From contig CM046863.1 of NCBI GenBank assembly GCA_025617745.1, forward strand, positions 14,450,875 to 14,514,874: 64,000 nt of DNA. The letters are read 5' to 3'. The DNA is from Heliocidaris erythrogramma. Taxonomy: Eukaryota; Echinodermata; Echinoidea; Camarodonta; Echinometridae. The position numbers were made by a program, and so were the translations under genes. The notes beneath the pieces are model-generated. The model searched no databases. It saw nothing but the letters and a program-made list of their open reading frames with translations, and was not told the origin of the DNA. Shown here one piece after another: positions 43,143 to 53,797 of the stretch (positions within the stretch are counted from its first letter, which is position 1; the number at the start of each line of letters is the position of its first letter).

Positions 43143-43510
43143 TCATAAATAAAGTAAATGTAAGAAAAATTACAATGCCCCGACCGGGATTCGAACCCGG
43201 GACCCTGGATTACAAGATCAGTGCTCTCCCAATTGAGATATCTGGGCTCCCGTCGAAGCAAAGTAACAATCTCACCCCTCTCTTTCCATCGAGCGTAGGG
43301 GGTACATCCATACCAATTCCATGCGTAAGCTACATAATGGCCTACCTATGAAACAGGTATTCCCTGTAAAGTCGGGCAAATCCATGCCAACGAATTTCTA
43401 TAGAGGACAATTTGAATTGCTGGTAGAGCACTGGTCATGTAATCCAGGGTCCCGGGTTCGAATCCCGATCGGGGCATTGTAATTTTCTCACATTTACTTT
43501 CTTTATGATA
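43143..43510. repeat. Inverted pair of tRNA-Thr-like segments
   Basis: The outer flanks (tcataaataaagtaaatg and its near-complement at 43492-43510) and the tRNA-like parts form an inverted repeat with arms of about 100 bp. The minus-strand copy (about 43177-43251) has a D-arm-like gagagc, loop CTTGTAA (anticodon TGT, Thr) and a perfect T arm (CCGGG-TTCGAAT-CCCGG). The plus copy (about 43412-43476) has loop CATGTAA and the same T arm. The 5' acceptor strand does not pair with the 3' strand in the minus copy and the plus copy lacks its 5' part, so neither is a sound tRNA gene. Confidence 0.7.
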
Positions 43511-43943
43511 CATATCTTAGTACTTGGAACAACACAAATAATTTGCCTCACATTAGCATTAAAACAATGCTAACACAAATTTTAGCACGGACCCAAGGCG
43601 ACCATTCCACGACACTTTCACTTTAACCTATGAAAATAATTTTTTAATGCATTTATTAAAATTATTCCGTATCTCTTAGTTAGTAAGAGGCTATTCCTCT
43701 TTATAATAATTTATTTATTCCTAGCAGAATTATATCGCTTAAAACACGAAGACATGTTTTTTTATCGAATCAATATGATCTTCAAATAAACTGACTAATG
43801 CGTGAAGAGAAATATGTGCGCTGTATTTGATTTGATCTGATTTCTTAATTCTCACGCGAGATGTTTTGAAGATGAAGTATATATAATATACTATATATAA
43901 TTTCCTGTTACTACAAAATTTCCATATGGCACGAAAAAAAAAA
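43511..43943. other. AT-rich, including part of a Penelope-associated repeat
   Basis: On the minus strand the sequence gccatatggaaattttgtagtaac near 43910-43931 follows the hammerhead-like motif. A related sequence lies near 53240-53275 (gccatttggaaattctgtagtacc), so both probably come from the same element's 3' or terminal region. No gene was recognised. Confidence 0.45.
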
Positions 43944-43994
43944 GACATGGTAACGCAGCTTTTCGACCTGCACTCATCAGGTTACCACGCAGGT
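43944..43994 (-). ncRNA. Hammerhead-ribozyme-like motif, copy 1 (Penelope-associated)
   Basis: On the minus strand: stem I strand GGTAAC, intact core CTGATGA, nine-base helix II region, GAA, AAGCTG (stem III with its last U changed to G), cleavage position C, stem I partner GTTACC. Compared with copy 2, one stem I pair changes from A-T to G-C on both sides, a compensatory change. A second possible pairing (ACCTGC upstream with GCAGGT in the helix II region) is present in both copies. The motif lies about 45 bp downstream of a minus-strand Penelope-like C-terminus, the same arrangement as copy 2. Confidence 0.5.
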
Positions 43995-44034
43995 ATGTAA
44001 CGAATTACTCGAAATCAACTATTATTATACTCGA

Positions 44035-44385
44035 TGAACACGGACCCCATAATTTCAGAACAATCGCAAAGCTTGGACGAACTCCTACACAAAGGGCTTC
44101 ATGCGATTGAATGTAGGCGGCTTCCAGAAAGTGTAAATGCTCTGCGCTTCTGGCCTGGAACATAATTGAGATTAATTGGCATGGCTTCAACCAAGGAGTT
44201 ATCACAGGTCTGTGATAACTCTTTGCTTCAACTATGTCCCGGGCCAGAAGCGCAGCGCATTTACGCTTTCTGGAAGCCGCCTATATTCAATCGCATGAAC
44301 CCCTTTTGTGTAGACAAAAGAAGTTCGTGCAAGCTTTGCGATTGTTCTGAAATTACGGCGTCCGGGTTCATCAAGTATAATATAG
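44035..44385. pseudogene. Palindrome of two Penelope-like C-terminal ends
   Basis: A near-palindrome centred near 44209 (gagttatcacag-gt-ctgtgataactc). The minus arm encodes a degenerate RSAEHLHFLEAAYIQSHEAL and the plus arm the corresponding sequence in shifted frames, both matching the FFEALFIQSRDPLLC tail of the copy at 39692. Arms of about 170 bp differ by a ~20-bp indel near the centre. The plus arm continues into a partial hammerhead-like 3' half (aaaagcttcgttatcatgtc, 44388-44410). Two Penelope 3' ends are thus joined head to head. Confidence 0.6.
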
Positions 44386-44735
44386 TTAAAAAAGCTTCGT
44401 TATCATGTCTCTTTTTCGTGTCATATATATACATCATCATAATTATATAGACCATCAGTTATATGGTATAATCATTTAAGTTATATAAACATGCGGATGG
44501 ATCGTCGTAAGCTCTAAGAGCTTCATGGAGACGTCCCTAAAAATAACAATTATTCATAAACAGCATTCATAAATATTAAATGATGCAAATTTACTGCGAG
44601 AATAAGAATAACGTGAGATAGAAATAGATCAATAGAGAGAAAGAGAGCGGGGGAGGGTGTCAAAGGTCAAATAGAACCATGAAGAGAAAAAAGAGGGTAC
44701 TCTATATCATGAGTGATAAGTAGAGATACATAAAT

Positions 44736-45263
44736 TCAAGCATCCTGACAATTAAGATGAAAAAGAAAATTACTCGTTACTAGGGCTTTGTGATTTGTTT
44801 GTATGCATAATAAAATAACAATAAATATTAAATGAGGGAGTGCAGGCAGAACCATGCGATTGACAATTATCAGCCTTGTGTTTTGTATTTGCAGAGGAGG
44901 GCATTCTTTACTTGAAAGTATTTTTCGTTTGGCACATTCGAATATCAGGGGAAAGATAATTCCAGAGGTCGGGGGCAGTCGAATGGATCGATGGGCAAGA
45001 GCTGTTCTTGAAGAAGTTCTAGTAGGATAATTATGAATAGCTGAGTTGATATGAAACATGTTTAACAGGGTGGGAAGTTCGCGGGAATGGAATCTATACA
45101 ACAAAAGAGCAATTGGAAGGTAATGAACGTAATTTATAGAAAGTGTACTCAGCTGATAGAACAATGGATTCGAATGTGATAAGTAGTCTGAATTCATCCA
45201 AATACGGCCAGCTTTTTCCTGAAGGAGTAGAAATGAGTTGATTTTATTTTTTGACAAGCCCAT
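44736..45263 (-). pseudogene. C-terminal domain of a non-LTR reverse transcriptase
   Basis: The frame starts within 'LSKNKINSFLLLQEKAGRIW' and continues with the LLLYRFHSRELPTLLNMF and IHNYPTRTSSR blocks that follow the RT domain in CR1/Jockey-group ORF2 proteins (usual pattern: LQ.RA.R.I ... IHNY.TR). The catalytic YADD region is absent because of the upstream deletion. The end of the frame is unrelated sequence. Confidence 0.7.
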
Positions 45264-45508
45264 ACGATATTGCAGGATGAAATATAAGGTAATTTAATTA
45301 TACATATGTATCGCCTTGGCAAGTTTCATTTTGCTTGGAAAGATCGCAGTACTTAATGACAAATTAAAGACGTGTGTAAGCGGAGAGGCAACATTCAAAA
45401 TTATTTTCTTTAAAAGGTTATTACTAATTTTATTATTTCTTATTGAATCACTAGATTTAAGTGAGATATGTTGATGAATATCGAAGGAGTAAAAAAAAAA
45501 AAAGAAGA

Positions 45509-45785
45509 GGTGTTGTGGTCTAATGATAAGTCACCGGTCTGCAGTTCACAGGGTACGGGGTTCGAAACCCACCACGGCACTAACCTCCTTTGGCAAGACA
45601 TTAATCTACATTTGCCACACTCGACCCAGATGTAGTGAGTGGGTAACTGGTAGGATTTGTTTCTTGAATACACTGAGCGCTATGGGGTAATAACACGCAG
45701 GGCCCTCAGGGAGAACAGTATTTAGTACTGATGAGGCTACCCTGGGTAAACAAGACATATTATTATTATTTTTATTATTACTACA
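45509..45785 (+). repeat. tRNA-derived SINE
   Basis: Head with A box (tgttgtggtctaatgataag) and B box (GGGGTTCGAAACCC) spaced as in a tRNA, a central body (tttggcaagacattaatcta, gagtgggtaactggtagg), and a LINE-like 3' part (cactgagcgctatggggtaa) ending in a (att)n-type tail at about 45759-45781. A T-less A-run precedes it at 45491-45503. It interrupts the non-LTR element and so inserted after it. Confidence 0.8.
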
Positions 45786-47110
45786 TGGGTTTAAACAAAC
45801 AAAAAATGTTTAATATCTACAATACCTTTCAGGCTTCTTCGGGTCCTATATTTACAAAGTATTAGTTAAAAGCATTTACTACATCGTTTAATTGATAATG
45901 ATACACAGTCATCATGACTGAATCTAATTAAAGTAGTAGAGTCTTTTTATCGGCGAAGAATATCATTTATAATTTTCCATGTCGTAGAGATATTACCAGT
46001 TGAGTTCTCTACTTTTGTACCATAGCGTTTTTTTTTTTCTTGGACAAACGAATAATAGATGTGAATTTATTACGATAAGGTCTATTTAAGGTAGGGTCTG
46101 TAATGCTGGATTTATAGCATTTATTCCTTGTTCTTATCAATTTCAACATTTCATTGGTAATCCGGGGATTATTTGTACATTTATGCTTAATTTTTTTTTT
46201 AACACTAGGTGTGTTTTTTGTTCAAGTAGTAATTAAATCTTGACATAAAGAACATTGAAAGCTCGTTACGCATTTCCTTCTGATATTACATTCTCACAGT
46301 TTTCTGAACTAAGATCCGAATTAAGGTTAGTTGTTATTTCAGGGGTAAATTGACGAATCAACGAATTAGTTGAGTTATTTATTTTTCTCTCTCTCTTTGG
46401 TTTGCTTTGCTGCTTCATTTCAGAAAAGTTTGTAAAAACATGTAGATGATCTGAGATATCAGAATAGACAATGCCTGAAGAGGAGCGAGTGCAGTCGATA
46501 TTCGTAAATATATTGTCAATAAGGGTAGATGTTTGTGGCGTAATTCTAGTCGCTTTTTCTACAAGGGGTTTATAAGAATTTGAAAAATTATTTACAAGCT
46601 GGGGAAATATTTGGTCGTTTGATAATAGACCTATATTGAAGTCGTCAAATATGTGAACACTTTTACCTTCTCTACATACATAATTATGATAGTAAAATCT
46701 TCGAGAAAAAAAAAATCACCATTGCTATTTGGCGGTTTGTATAACACTCCTGTAATACAATTTTTACTGTTTAAATTTTCAAACTCAACGAACAAAGACG
46801 TACTCTGAACTTTCCTGTGGAAAATGAATATCAGGTCTCATTTTGAAAGACAGGGGGTTATTTATATAGAATGCAACTCCACCTCCTTTCCCATTATTTA
46901 TTTCTGTTATTACGAATAAGATTATAATTCAAATATTGCAGGTTGAAATTTGTGAAGCCATTATTCTGTAATGTCAACAATTGAGAAAGAATGAGATAGG
47001 GTGGAAAGGAACGTACCAAACAATTTAAAATTCTTCGATAGACTAAGGAGGTTCAAATGTAAAAATGCTAAAATTGTTACTATTCTGAAATGTACGTAAA
47101 ATTCATGATG

Positions 47111-47361
47111 TAAAGTACCATTTTCTTCTCTTCAACAGCTCTCTTTAACCTTCACCTCTCTCTCTCTCTGTGCTATTTGTCTTTTTTATAATTAGTAAGT
47201 TTGCATAATGCGATATTTAACCTCCTTTTTTCTCATACACGAATGGATCGGTGTAACCTTTATGTAAATCTTACGCTTACGACGATCCTACATGCATGTA
47301 TATAACATTTAGATGATTATATTATTGATGATCAATGTACGATGGTGACGATAGTGACATA
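47111..47361. other. Short intergenic stretch
   Basis: Contains a (ct)n run near 47157-47168. Nothing else is supported. Confidence 0.35.
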
Positions 47362-48068
47362 AAGTGCGTCCCAGAAAAAAAAAGATTTATCGATGCTTAA
47401 TCATATCTTAATCCACATTATAATTAATAAAAGACACATATTTGTAAAGCTTGGATCCTCTTCTTTCATGTGATACCACTCATACGATACATACTTCACG
47501 CATGAGTGAATAAAGACAATATGAACCACGGCTACCAAAAAGTCGTTTGGCCAACGATATCTGAATTTCAAAAAAAATAATAACATTTTCTGCGCTTTCA
47601 TATGACACCTCAATCGGAAAAAATGAACCGGGGATGACAAAGCTCTGTGGTATAAAGTGATGTTTGCATTTAAATGATTTATTAAATGAATCCGTTTGCA
47701 CTGGCTGCCTGTCCAAGGATTAAACAAACAAGACAAAGGATTTCATGCATGGCTGATCGTCAACAAAATGGAGCTAATTTTTCGCGATTGAGGTGTCGTG
47801 TGATAGGGCAGAAAATGAACTTTCTATAGAAATGTCATTATCTCTTTGAAATTCAGATATCGTTAGCAAAACGACTTTTTGGTAGCCCCACTTCATATTG
47901 TTTTTATTCACACATGCGTGAAGTATGTATCGTATGAGTGGCATCAGATGAAAAAAAAGAGGATGAAAGCTTTACAAATATGTGTCCTTTATTAATCATA
48001 ATAATTGTGATTAAGATGTGATTAATTATCGATAAATCTCGGTTTTGTATTTTCCGGGACGCACTGCA
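47362..48068. mobile_element. Mariner-type MITE with long inverted arms
   Basis: The ends read aagtgcgtcccagaaaa and the complement of gcagtgcgtcccggaaaa, with TA on both outer sides, as for Tc1/mariner insertion. The arms (about 47362-47625 and 47790-48068) are inverted copies over some 230-270 bp, including the phrases ttaatc.tatcttaatc, gacacatatttgtaaagctt, cactcatacgatacatactt and ggctaccaaaaagtcgttt. The ~165-bp spacer has no gene; the ORFs on the minus strand are arm readings. Confidence 0.8.
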
Positions 48069-48085
48069 TATGAATAAATAAAAAT

Positions 48086-48125
48086 ACACACACACACACA
48101 CACACACACACCCCCCCCCCCCCCT
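48086..48125. repeat. (CA)n and C-run microsatellite
   Basis: (ca)n at about 48089-48110 passes directly into a run of about 14 C. Confidence 0.9.
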
Positions 48126-48499
48126 CACACACGTTGATTTGTGGGGAACTTTACTGTTTTCTCCTATTGTATTTTGTACCCCGCAAGCACTTCCCGTATT
48201 GTGTTTTGTACCCCACAAGCATGACGGAATAAAGGCCATCATTGTGCTCTATTGTTCTCCGTACCCCACAACTGAATCTATGTAAGCCCACCCGCACACA
48301 CACACATACATACATATACACCCACACACACACATATATATTCTCCCTCTTTTTGCACTTCTGCTTTGTTGGGCTTATCCTTTAGGGCATTGCACTTTGC
48401 TGCTGGTTGCATTTTTTGATAAAGTCTTCATTCCTGATGAAGCCCTATGAGAGAGAATTTGATTTCTTTCATCTCTTAACGGTTCTATCATTTATCATT

Positions 48500-48501
48500 G
48501 A

Positions 48502-48542
<41 letters not shown>

Positions 48543-48615
48543 GTATAAGCAAAAGTTCAGAAAGTGGAGGTCATATATATATATATACACACACACACAT
48601 ATATATTTATATGAA
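48500..48615. repeat. (TA)n/(CA)n microsatellite cluster
   Basis: (ta)n at about 48503-48536, then shorter ta/ca runs to about 48610. Confidence 0.9.
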
Positions 48616-49061
48616 TAACATAACATAGGATAAAATAAAAGTATTTACGCTTTTCTTTCAGATGAGAGATTCCTATAAGCCACTTCGGGGATGCAATCTG
48701 AGCATAAGCAGATAAAGGTCATCTGTACCAAATTCTAAAACCCACTGACACTAATATTGGATATGTGCTCATGAATGTCATGTAATCATTATTCAATTAT
48801 GCACTAATGGTGCATTCCATGATATCCAGGTGGAAGTATTCTTTTTAAAGGGGGAAACAAAAGCTATTCATGAGGCACCTCTATCACTCCCAGAGTTATT
48901 TTTCTGAAGTGCACATAAAGGGACCCTCCATGTCTAAAATATCTGTGGATATTTGGGGTCATTTGTACAATCTCAGTACCATGCGCTAACCCCGAACTGG
49001 CTTATTAGCTTAGACTGATAATTCGATTACGTGTATTGATAATTCATTGTTACATAATAAC
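48616..49061. other. No recognisable feature
   Basis: Sequence between the microsatellites and the second death-domain exon, which on the minus strand would lie in the intron downstream of that exon. No further exon was recognised. Confidence 0.35.
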
Positions 49062-49324
49062 CTTGTTCATCGATGTATTTCACCAAGCCGCCTAACTGAA
49101 CCCTGTAAAGAATCTCTTTCAGGTCAGTCAAGTAGCCAACAGTCTTCAGCTTCCATTGAATTAGGCATCTTGTTATTGCACGCTCATAATTGTTGGTGTA
49201 ACTGGCGAGAGTCGATTGCGCATAGGTGAGATCTTTGCCGAGTTCAAGGCAAAGGGCTTCGTACTTAATAACTGGGATGCGTCTTGCTAACTCTAACAGT
49301 GTGCGGTCGCTCAATACGTCCTGG
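49062..49324 (-). CDS. Internal exon encoding a death-fold domain (copy 2)
   Basis: About 87 residues in the death-domain pattern: QDVLSDRTLLELARRIPVIK, a YEALCLELGK block, an AITRCLIQWKLKT segment matching AMKECLSYWKAKT of copy 1, and a final LKEILYRVQLGGLVKY. The boundaries are an acceptor (tacacag before 49324) and a weak donor (CAAG|GTTATT after 49062). The first base completes a codon and the last base begins one, exactly as in copy 1, so the two exons are paralogous in sequence and structure. There is no stop inside the exon. Because the phases are 2 in and 1 out, the two exons cannot be spliced directly to each other in frame; they belong to separate genes or need an intervening exon. 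Confidence 0.7.
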
Positions 49325-51195
49325 CTGTGTATATAAATCGACATATAAGGGAATAGCTTAATACAATTACCACCTTTGTCATGACAGCAACAAAATTTAT
49401 GTCATCAATAATAGATAGGTTTTTTAATTAACTCGATATTGGTTTACCGGTTAATATCTATTTTGCAATACCGATAAAAGTAACGAAAGCACAAAAGACA
49501 ATGAATAAGGAATACGAAAAACAAACGAAAACATTATGAGAACAGGAAAGAAAGGGATAATGCCAGTATAAGTTATCCATATTATTGGATCCAGTTTTGA
49601 ACATTAGAGAGTAGCTGTGGTCGAGTGCCGCCTACTAATTAGTTTATTGGCGGCACCATATGGTTGTGAAAGTCCTGATCGGACCTAATACAGCAGAGAA
49701 GGCCCCCTCCCTTCATGCCCTTCCTCGTGACCCAGTGGAATCGCTGCTCATGATTTTATATGCATGCATGTATATGCAAAGGCTGACAGGTATAATTTAT
49801 CCAGGGGGCAGATGTCTCTTGCCCGAATATCAATTATTCTCTTTCCGCTTGAGAATAGTGACATCTGTCGATGGTGCATTGAGTATCCCTTTCTATTTTT
49901 TTTATTGTTGTTGTACGCGTCGAGAGAAAGATACACTAGATAAGGTATCAAAGAACTGCAAATAGACCAAATTGCTGCATTTATTAGGTGATGGTTTTAC
50001 CCCAAAAGGCCCCCTTACACATGTATATGTGATAGTTTCTTCTGGTGATGCAGCACCTACCCACCCCCATCTATCACGTACATGCATAACCAACAATCTT
50101 ATTTGTTCGTCTCACTATGGTGTTGTATGCTAGTACCAAGACTGAAGTTAATGGCTCAAATCTTTCATAAGATATCGATATAGGCCTATCGCAAATAATA
50201 AACCGAAATTTCATGGAAATTGACCTATATGACCTTTGACCTTTGACCTAATTACCCCGAAATGTAATCAGATCGTCTACACAATGGTGATACTTGGTGA
50301 TACATACCATCACCAAGTTGAAAGTTCACACCCCGAGTGGTTCTTTGGGATATAGCGATAACGAGCAACCCGAAAACATTATGCTTGCGGCACCACCTTC
50401 GGGGGTGGAGGCACTAAAATCACCACGGGGACACTACGGGACCACCTCGCTTACTTAAGTATAAGTTAAAGACTTGCCGGAATTCTGTTAAATTAGAATT
50501 CACCAAAAGCCCACGGTTTATTGATATAAAATACACAATGTTGTAGTCCAAGCAAGTGGTATAGATATATGGTTTGGCTAGGGCAGAGGTCGGGCAACTA
50601 GCAGCATGGTATATCGGACCGTTCTCGTTACCTTTCACGCTGAGTCACCGTACCTGTTAACCGCTCTTTTGCTGTATCTTACGTACCCGCTAGTATCTGG
50701 TGTGTATGTATACGTCCCGTCTTCAGAATCGTCTACACGTAATGCATGACAGAGAAAATAAAAATGAATTCAGACAGGTGAAATAAGTGATAAGTATTGC
50801 GCCTATATCTGGCAAAATGCGTTATTTCTAAATAAAAACAATATGTGTAATGTAATTATATATAATAAAAGGTACAGTTTATTTCAGGTTTTATATGAGC
50901 TCACTATTTCTTGAAATAAATTACAAATGAAGGGTTCAGTCTGCTAGCCTGTACGTAAATAAAGAATTATAATCACCCAACAAGCCCATCAGTATCATAT
51001 AGATACATTGCATTCTCCATTATGCGTCTTTTTTTTTTCTCCACATATTTGTTTTGAAAATACCCTCTATTACTACCTAAAGTTTAAATATCTCCCTTTG
51101 TGTGAACCTGAAAGCAAGTTATCACGATGAATGATAACTAGGCAAAGTTAATAGTTCATACGAAGGGAGCTAAACTTTAAGTTTCGCTTGTAGTT
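49325..51195. other. No recognisable gene
   Basis: Intergenic or intronic sequence. A tandem TGACCTTTGACC (DR1-like nuclear-receptor site) occurs near 50229-50247. A short palindromic ggcaccaccttcgggggtgg lies near 50389-50408. The ORFs show no family signature. Confidence 0.35.
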
Positions 51196-51830
51196 TCAAA
51201 ACTGTCAGTTATCTTGCAGTTATCTTGTAGCTTCAGACAGTACATGAACGGACTCGTAGTTTTGAAACTTTAAGTTTACTTGTGATTCTAGAACCACAAG
51301 CAAGCTTGTAGTTAACGCTGAAACCACGAGCAGCGGGGTCTCCGTCGTAGTAAACGACCGTGTGGACAGAATAAACTGTAAGTTTAGCAAACTCGTTAAC
51401 AATGACATCTCCGTTTATATCAAACGACGATCGCTTGACTTGTAATCTCAGAACAATGATCGTCTTTGTTTTTGGCCCCATGTGAACCCTCGCCCTTGTT
51501 AGTGAGTCGTTTTTCTTTAACTTAAAGCATGCTTTACGTTTCGAAATCGCAAGTCCCGTACAAACGTAGCTAATAAAATGGGATGGGTTTTAAGGCAATG
51601 CAGTCGCGATCCACTGAACCGGTTAATTGGTTCCGTATGTTTCTAGCCCATTCACACTCACTTCGTTCGAGCGGTCTAACTAAGAACCGTTCCTCAGGAG
51701 CGGATCTGAGGTGAGTGTGAATGCTAAAGTGGTCCAGGAAGCGTTCTTCTGGAGTGCTCCAGAAGACCACCTTGGTCTTGAGGAACGGTTCTTCTTTGGA
51801 CAACTCTATATAACCATTAACATTTTTTCT
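51196..51830. repeat. Palindrome-rich segment, probable DNA element remnant
   Basis: Inverted phrases cattcacactcac (51649-51661) and gtgagtgtgaatg (51711-51723), and aagaaccgttcctca (51682) with ttgaggaacggttctt (51779-51794), sit inside one another. Upstream, the phrases gaaactttaagtt and aactttaagtttcg recur (51175-51275). This resembles the motif-iterated inverted elements elsewhere in the window, but I cannot place its ends. Confidence 0.45.
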
Positions 51831-52329
51831 CTCTGTTTCTGATGAAAGACAGACATCACCTAAAACCTAAAATTAAATTTAAACATCAAGTAAATTATTA
51901 TTTCATACTTTCTTTCCCTCTCCTCCCCATGTCCTTTCATACCACATGTATTTATATTAATATATATGAATGTATTTAATTTATTATAGGTTTTTTTCTT
52001 GTATCTGAGTTTGTAATTTAGGGGATAGCTATTTACAAGCTTCGTTTCTTGTTGGCCCCTGATTTCATTTTCATTTTCAGTGCTTACTGATTATCATTTG
52101 TACCCTATATTGCATGTTATGTACGCTTATGTTCATATATTTCATTGTTTTGTTATCGAAAATTGTAAATTAGAATGAAAATGAATCAATAAATCAAATA
52201 AAAAAAAAAATCAATCAACGTGCAGTGTGAAAGCGAAAGCAATCCTAATGCGTAATTCAACTGGAAGTGAGTGTGCGTGTTTTGCGCGGGAAATCATATG
52301 TAAGTTTCCTTGATTTTCCTATAAGGTCT
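51831..52329. other. No recognisable feature
   Basis: AT-rich sequence with an A-run near 52199-52210. No gene was recognised. Confidence 0.35.
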
Positions 52330-53222
52330 GGCCATCACTGACATGATAGAATAATGAAAAGAAAGAAACATAAAGAAAATATAGAAAGAGGAATGAATAG
52401 AATGATAAAAACAAAGAAAAACATAAGAAATCTAAAGAAAGAGCAGACGATAGAAAGAAAGCATAAGGAAAGATAGAAAAAGGAAATGATAGATTGATGA
52501 AAAGAAAGAAAAGATAGAAAGGGAAAATGATAGAATGATGAAAACAAAGAAAAAAAAGAAAACAAGGAAAGATAGAATGATAAAAACAAAGAAAAACAAA
52601 GGAATAAAAGGGAAGAGAGAAAGATAAAACGATATAATTAAAAAGATAATAAATATAAAGAAAGAAAAGACGATAGAATGATAGAATGATAAAAACAGAG
52701 AAAAACTCAAGAAACAAGGAAAGACAGAAAGAGAAATTGATTGCATGATAAGAACAAATAAAAACAAACGAAATCAGGGAAATATAGACATATAAAATGA
52801 TGGAATCATAAAAACAAAGGAAAGCAAATGAAAGATAGAAAGAAAAAACGATACAATGATAAAAAAAACAACCAAATAAAACAAAAGAAGGAAAGATAGG
52901 AAGATAAAAAAACGATACAATGATAAAAACAAAGAAAACAAAAGAAAACAAGGAAAGATAGGATAAAAAACAAGGAAAAATAAATGAAAACAAGGAAAAA
53001 TAGAAAGAGAAAACGAAAGAATGATAAACACAGAGAAAAACAAAATAAAAGAAGAAAAGATATAAAGAGAAAATGATTGAATGATTAAAACAAAGAAAAA
53101 CATAGTGAAAGATAGAAAGAGAAAATGATGGCATGATAAAAAACAAAGAAAAACATAAGAAATGTAAAGAAAGAAAAGACGATAGTATGATAAAACAAAA
53201 GAAAAGAAGGAAAAATAGAAAA
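52330..53222. repeat. Purine-rich minisatellite
   Basis: Degenerate tandem units of roughly 45-60 bp containing gatagaatgataaaaacaaag, aaaaacataag and gaaagatagaaagag. The 275-codon minus-strand ORF and its shadows are F/S/I/L-rich readings of the unit. A similar composition occurs in the inverted arms at 3671-4382 and 6399-7100. Confidence 0.85.
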
Positions 53223-53312
53223 TGAAGTCACAAACAATTTATTGGTACTACAGAATTTCCAAATGGCTTTAAAAAGTAACATATTAAAACATTAAAACGA
53301 TAACAAATTAAA

Positions 53313-53797
53313 ACTAGAATTGCAATCGTATCAGAACGATGTGCATAGATTTACGTCTGTATTTTGCATGTCATTGAACAGTAAAATTAAAAGCATCTCT
53401 TAAACTATCTAAAGCAATTTGTTTGAAGTCTGTAGCATCTAGAATAGTGGAGATAGGCAAAATCGAACAAAAAGTACGAAAAACGGACAAAATGGCGCCT
53501 GGACGGTCATGCATGAGTGATTCTGGAAAATGAAGAGTTCAGTGCATTACATAGCATGCCAAGGAACATGCATACGAAATTTGAATCGAAATGGACAATG
53601 GGAAAGGACCAAGACAGTGATCACAACCACGGCATGCAAAACAAATTGGCCACAATGGAAATCTGGCACGGATAGCATGCCATATTTCCTTGGTAGTGGC
53701 ATCTATGCAGGATATAAAATTGCGATTAAAACAAAGCGCTTGATAGATATTAAAAATCTGGCTTCGAGAGTCTCTTCATTTTGCCTCGAAACATGTA
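53313..53797 (-). repeat. Left inverted terminal arm of the composite array
   Basis: Reverse-oriented unit end, equivalent to 63183-63664. At about 53794-53798 it switches abruptly, at a shared gtac, into plus-oriented unit sequence (gtcatcacgaagatattacg). Confidence 0.85.

Larger units (their letters stand above)
44500..47110 (-). mobile_element. Decayed, internally deleted non-LTR retrotransposon
   Basis: On the minus strand, endonuclease fragments come first (GGGVAFYI near 46880, TGVLYKPPN near 46740), then the connecting region (NPRITNEMLKLIR near 46160, TTWKIINDIL near 45980). A SINE insertion follows at 45509-45785. Next are an RT N-terminal piece near 45420-45310 (NVASPLTHVFNLSLSTAIFP) and the C-terminal domain at 45263-44736. 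The RT palm between the last two is missing, so this copy has lost about 300-400 codons. Many stops and shifts are present. Confidence 0.72.

Noticed and set aside
43177-43251. Functional tRNA-Thr gene on the minus strand
   Set aside because: The T arm and anticodon loop are good, but the 5' acceptor strand does not pair with the 3' strand, and an inverted degenerate copy follows.
51233-51481. 82-codon minus-strand ORF
   Set aside because: It overlaps internal repeated phrases (aactttaagtt) in a palindrome-rich segment and shows no family signature.
52319-53146. 275-codon minus-strand ORF
   Set aside because: Composition is almost only F, S, I, L and Y, from translation of a purine-rich minisatellite.
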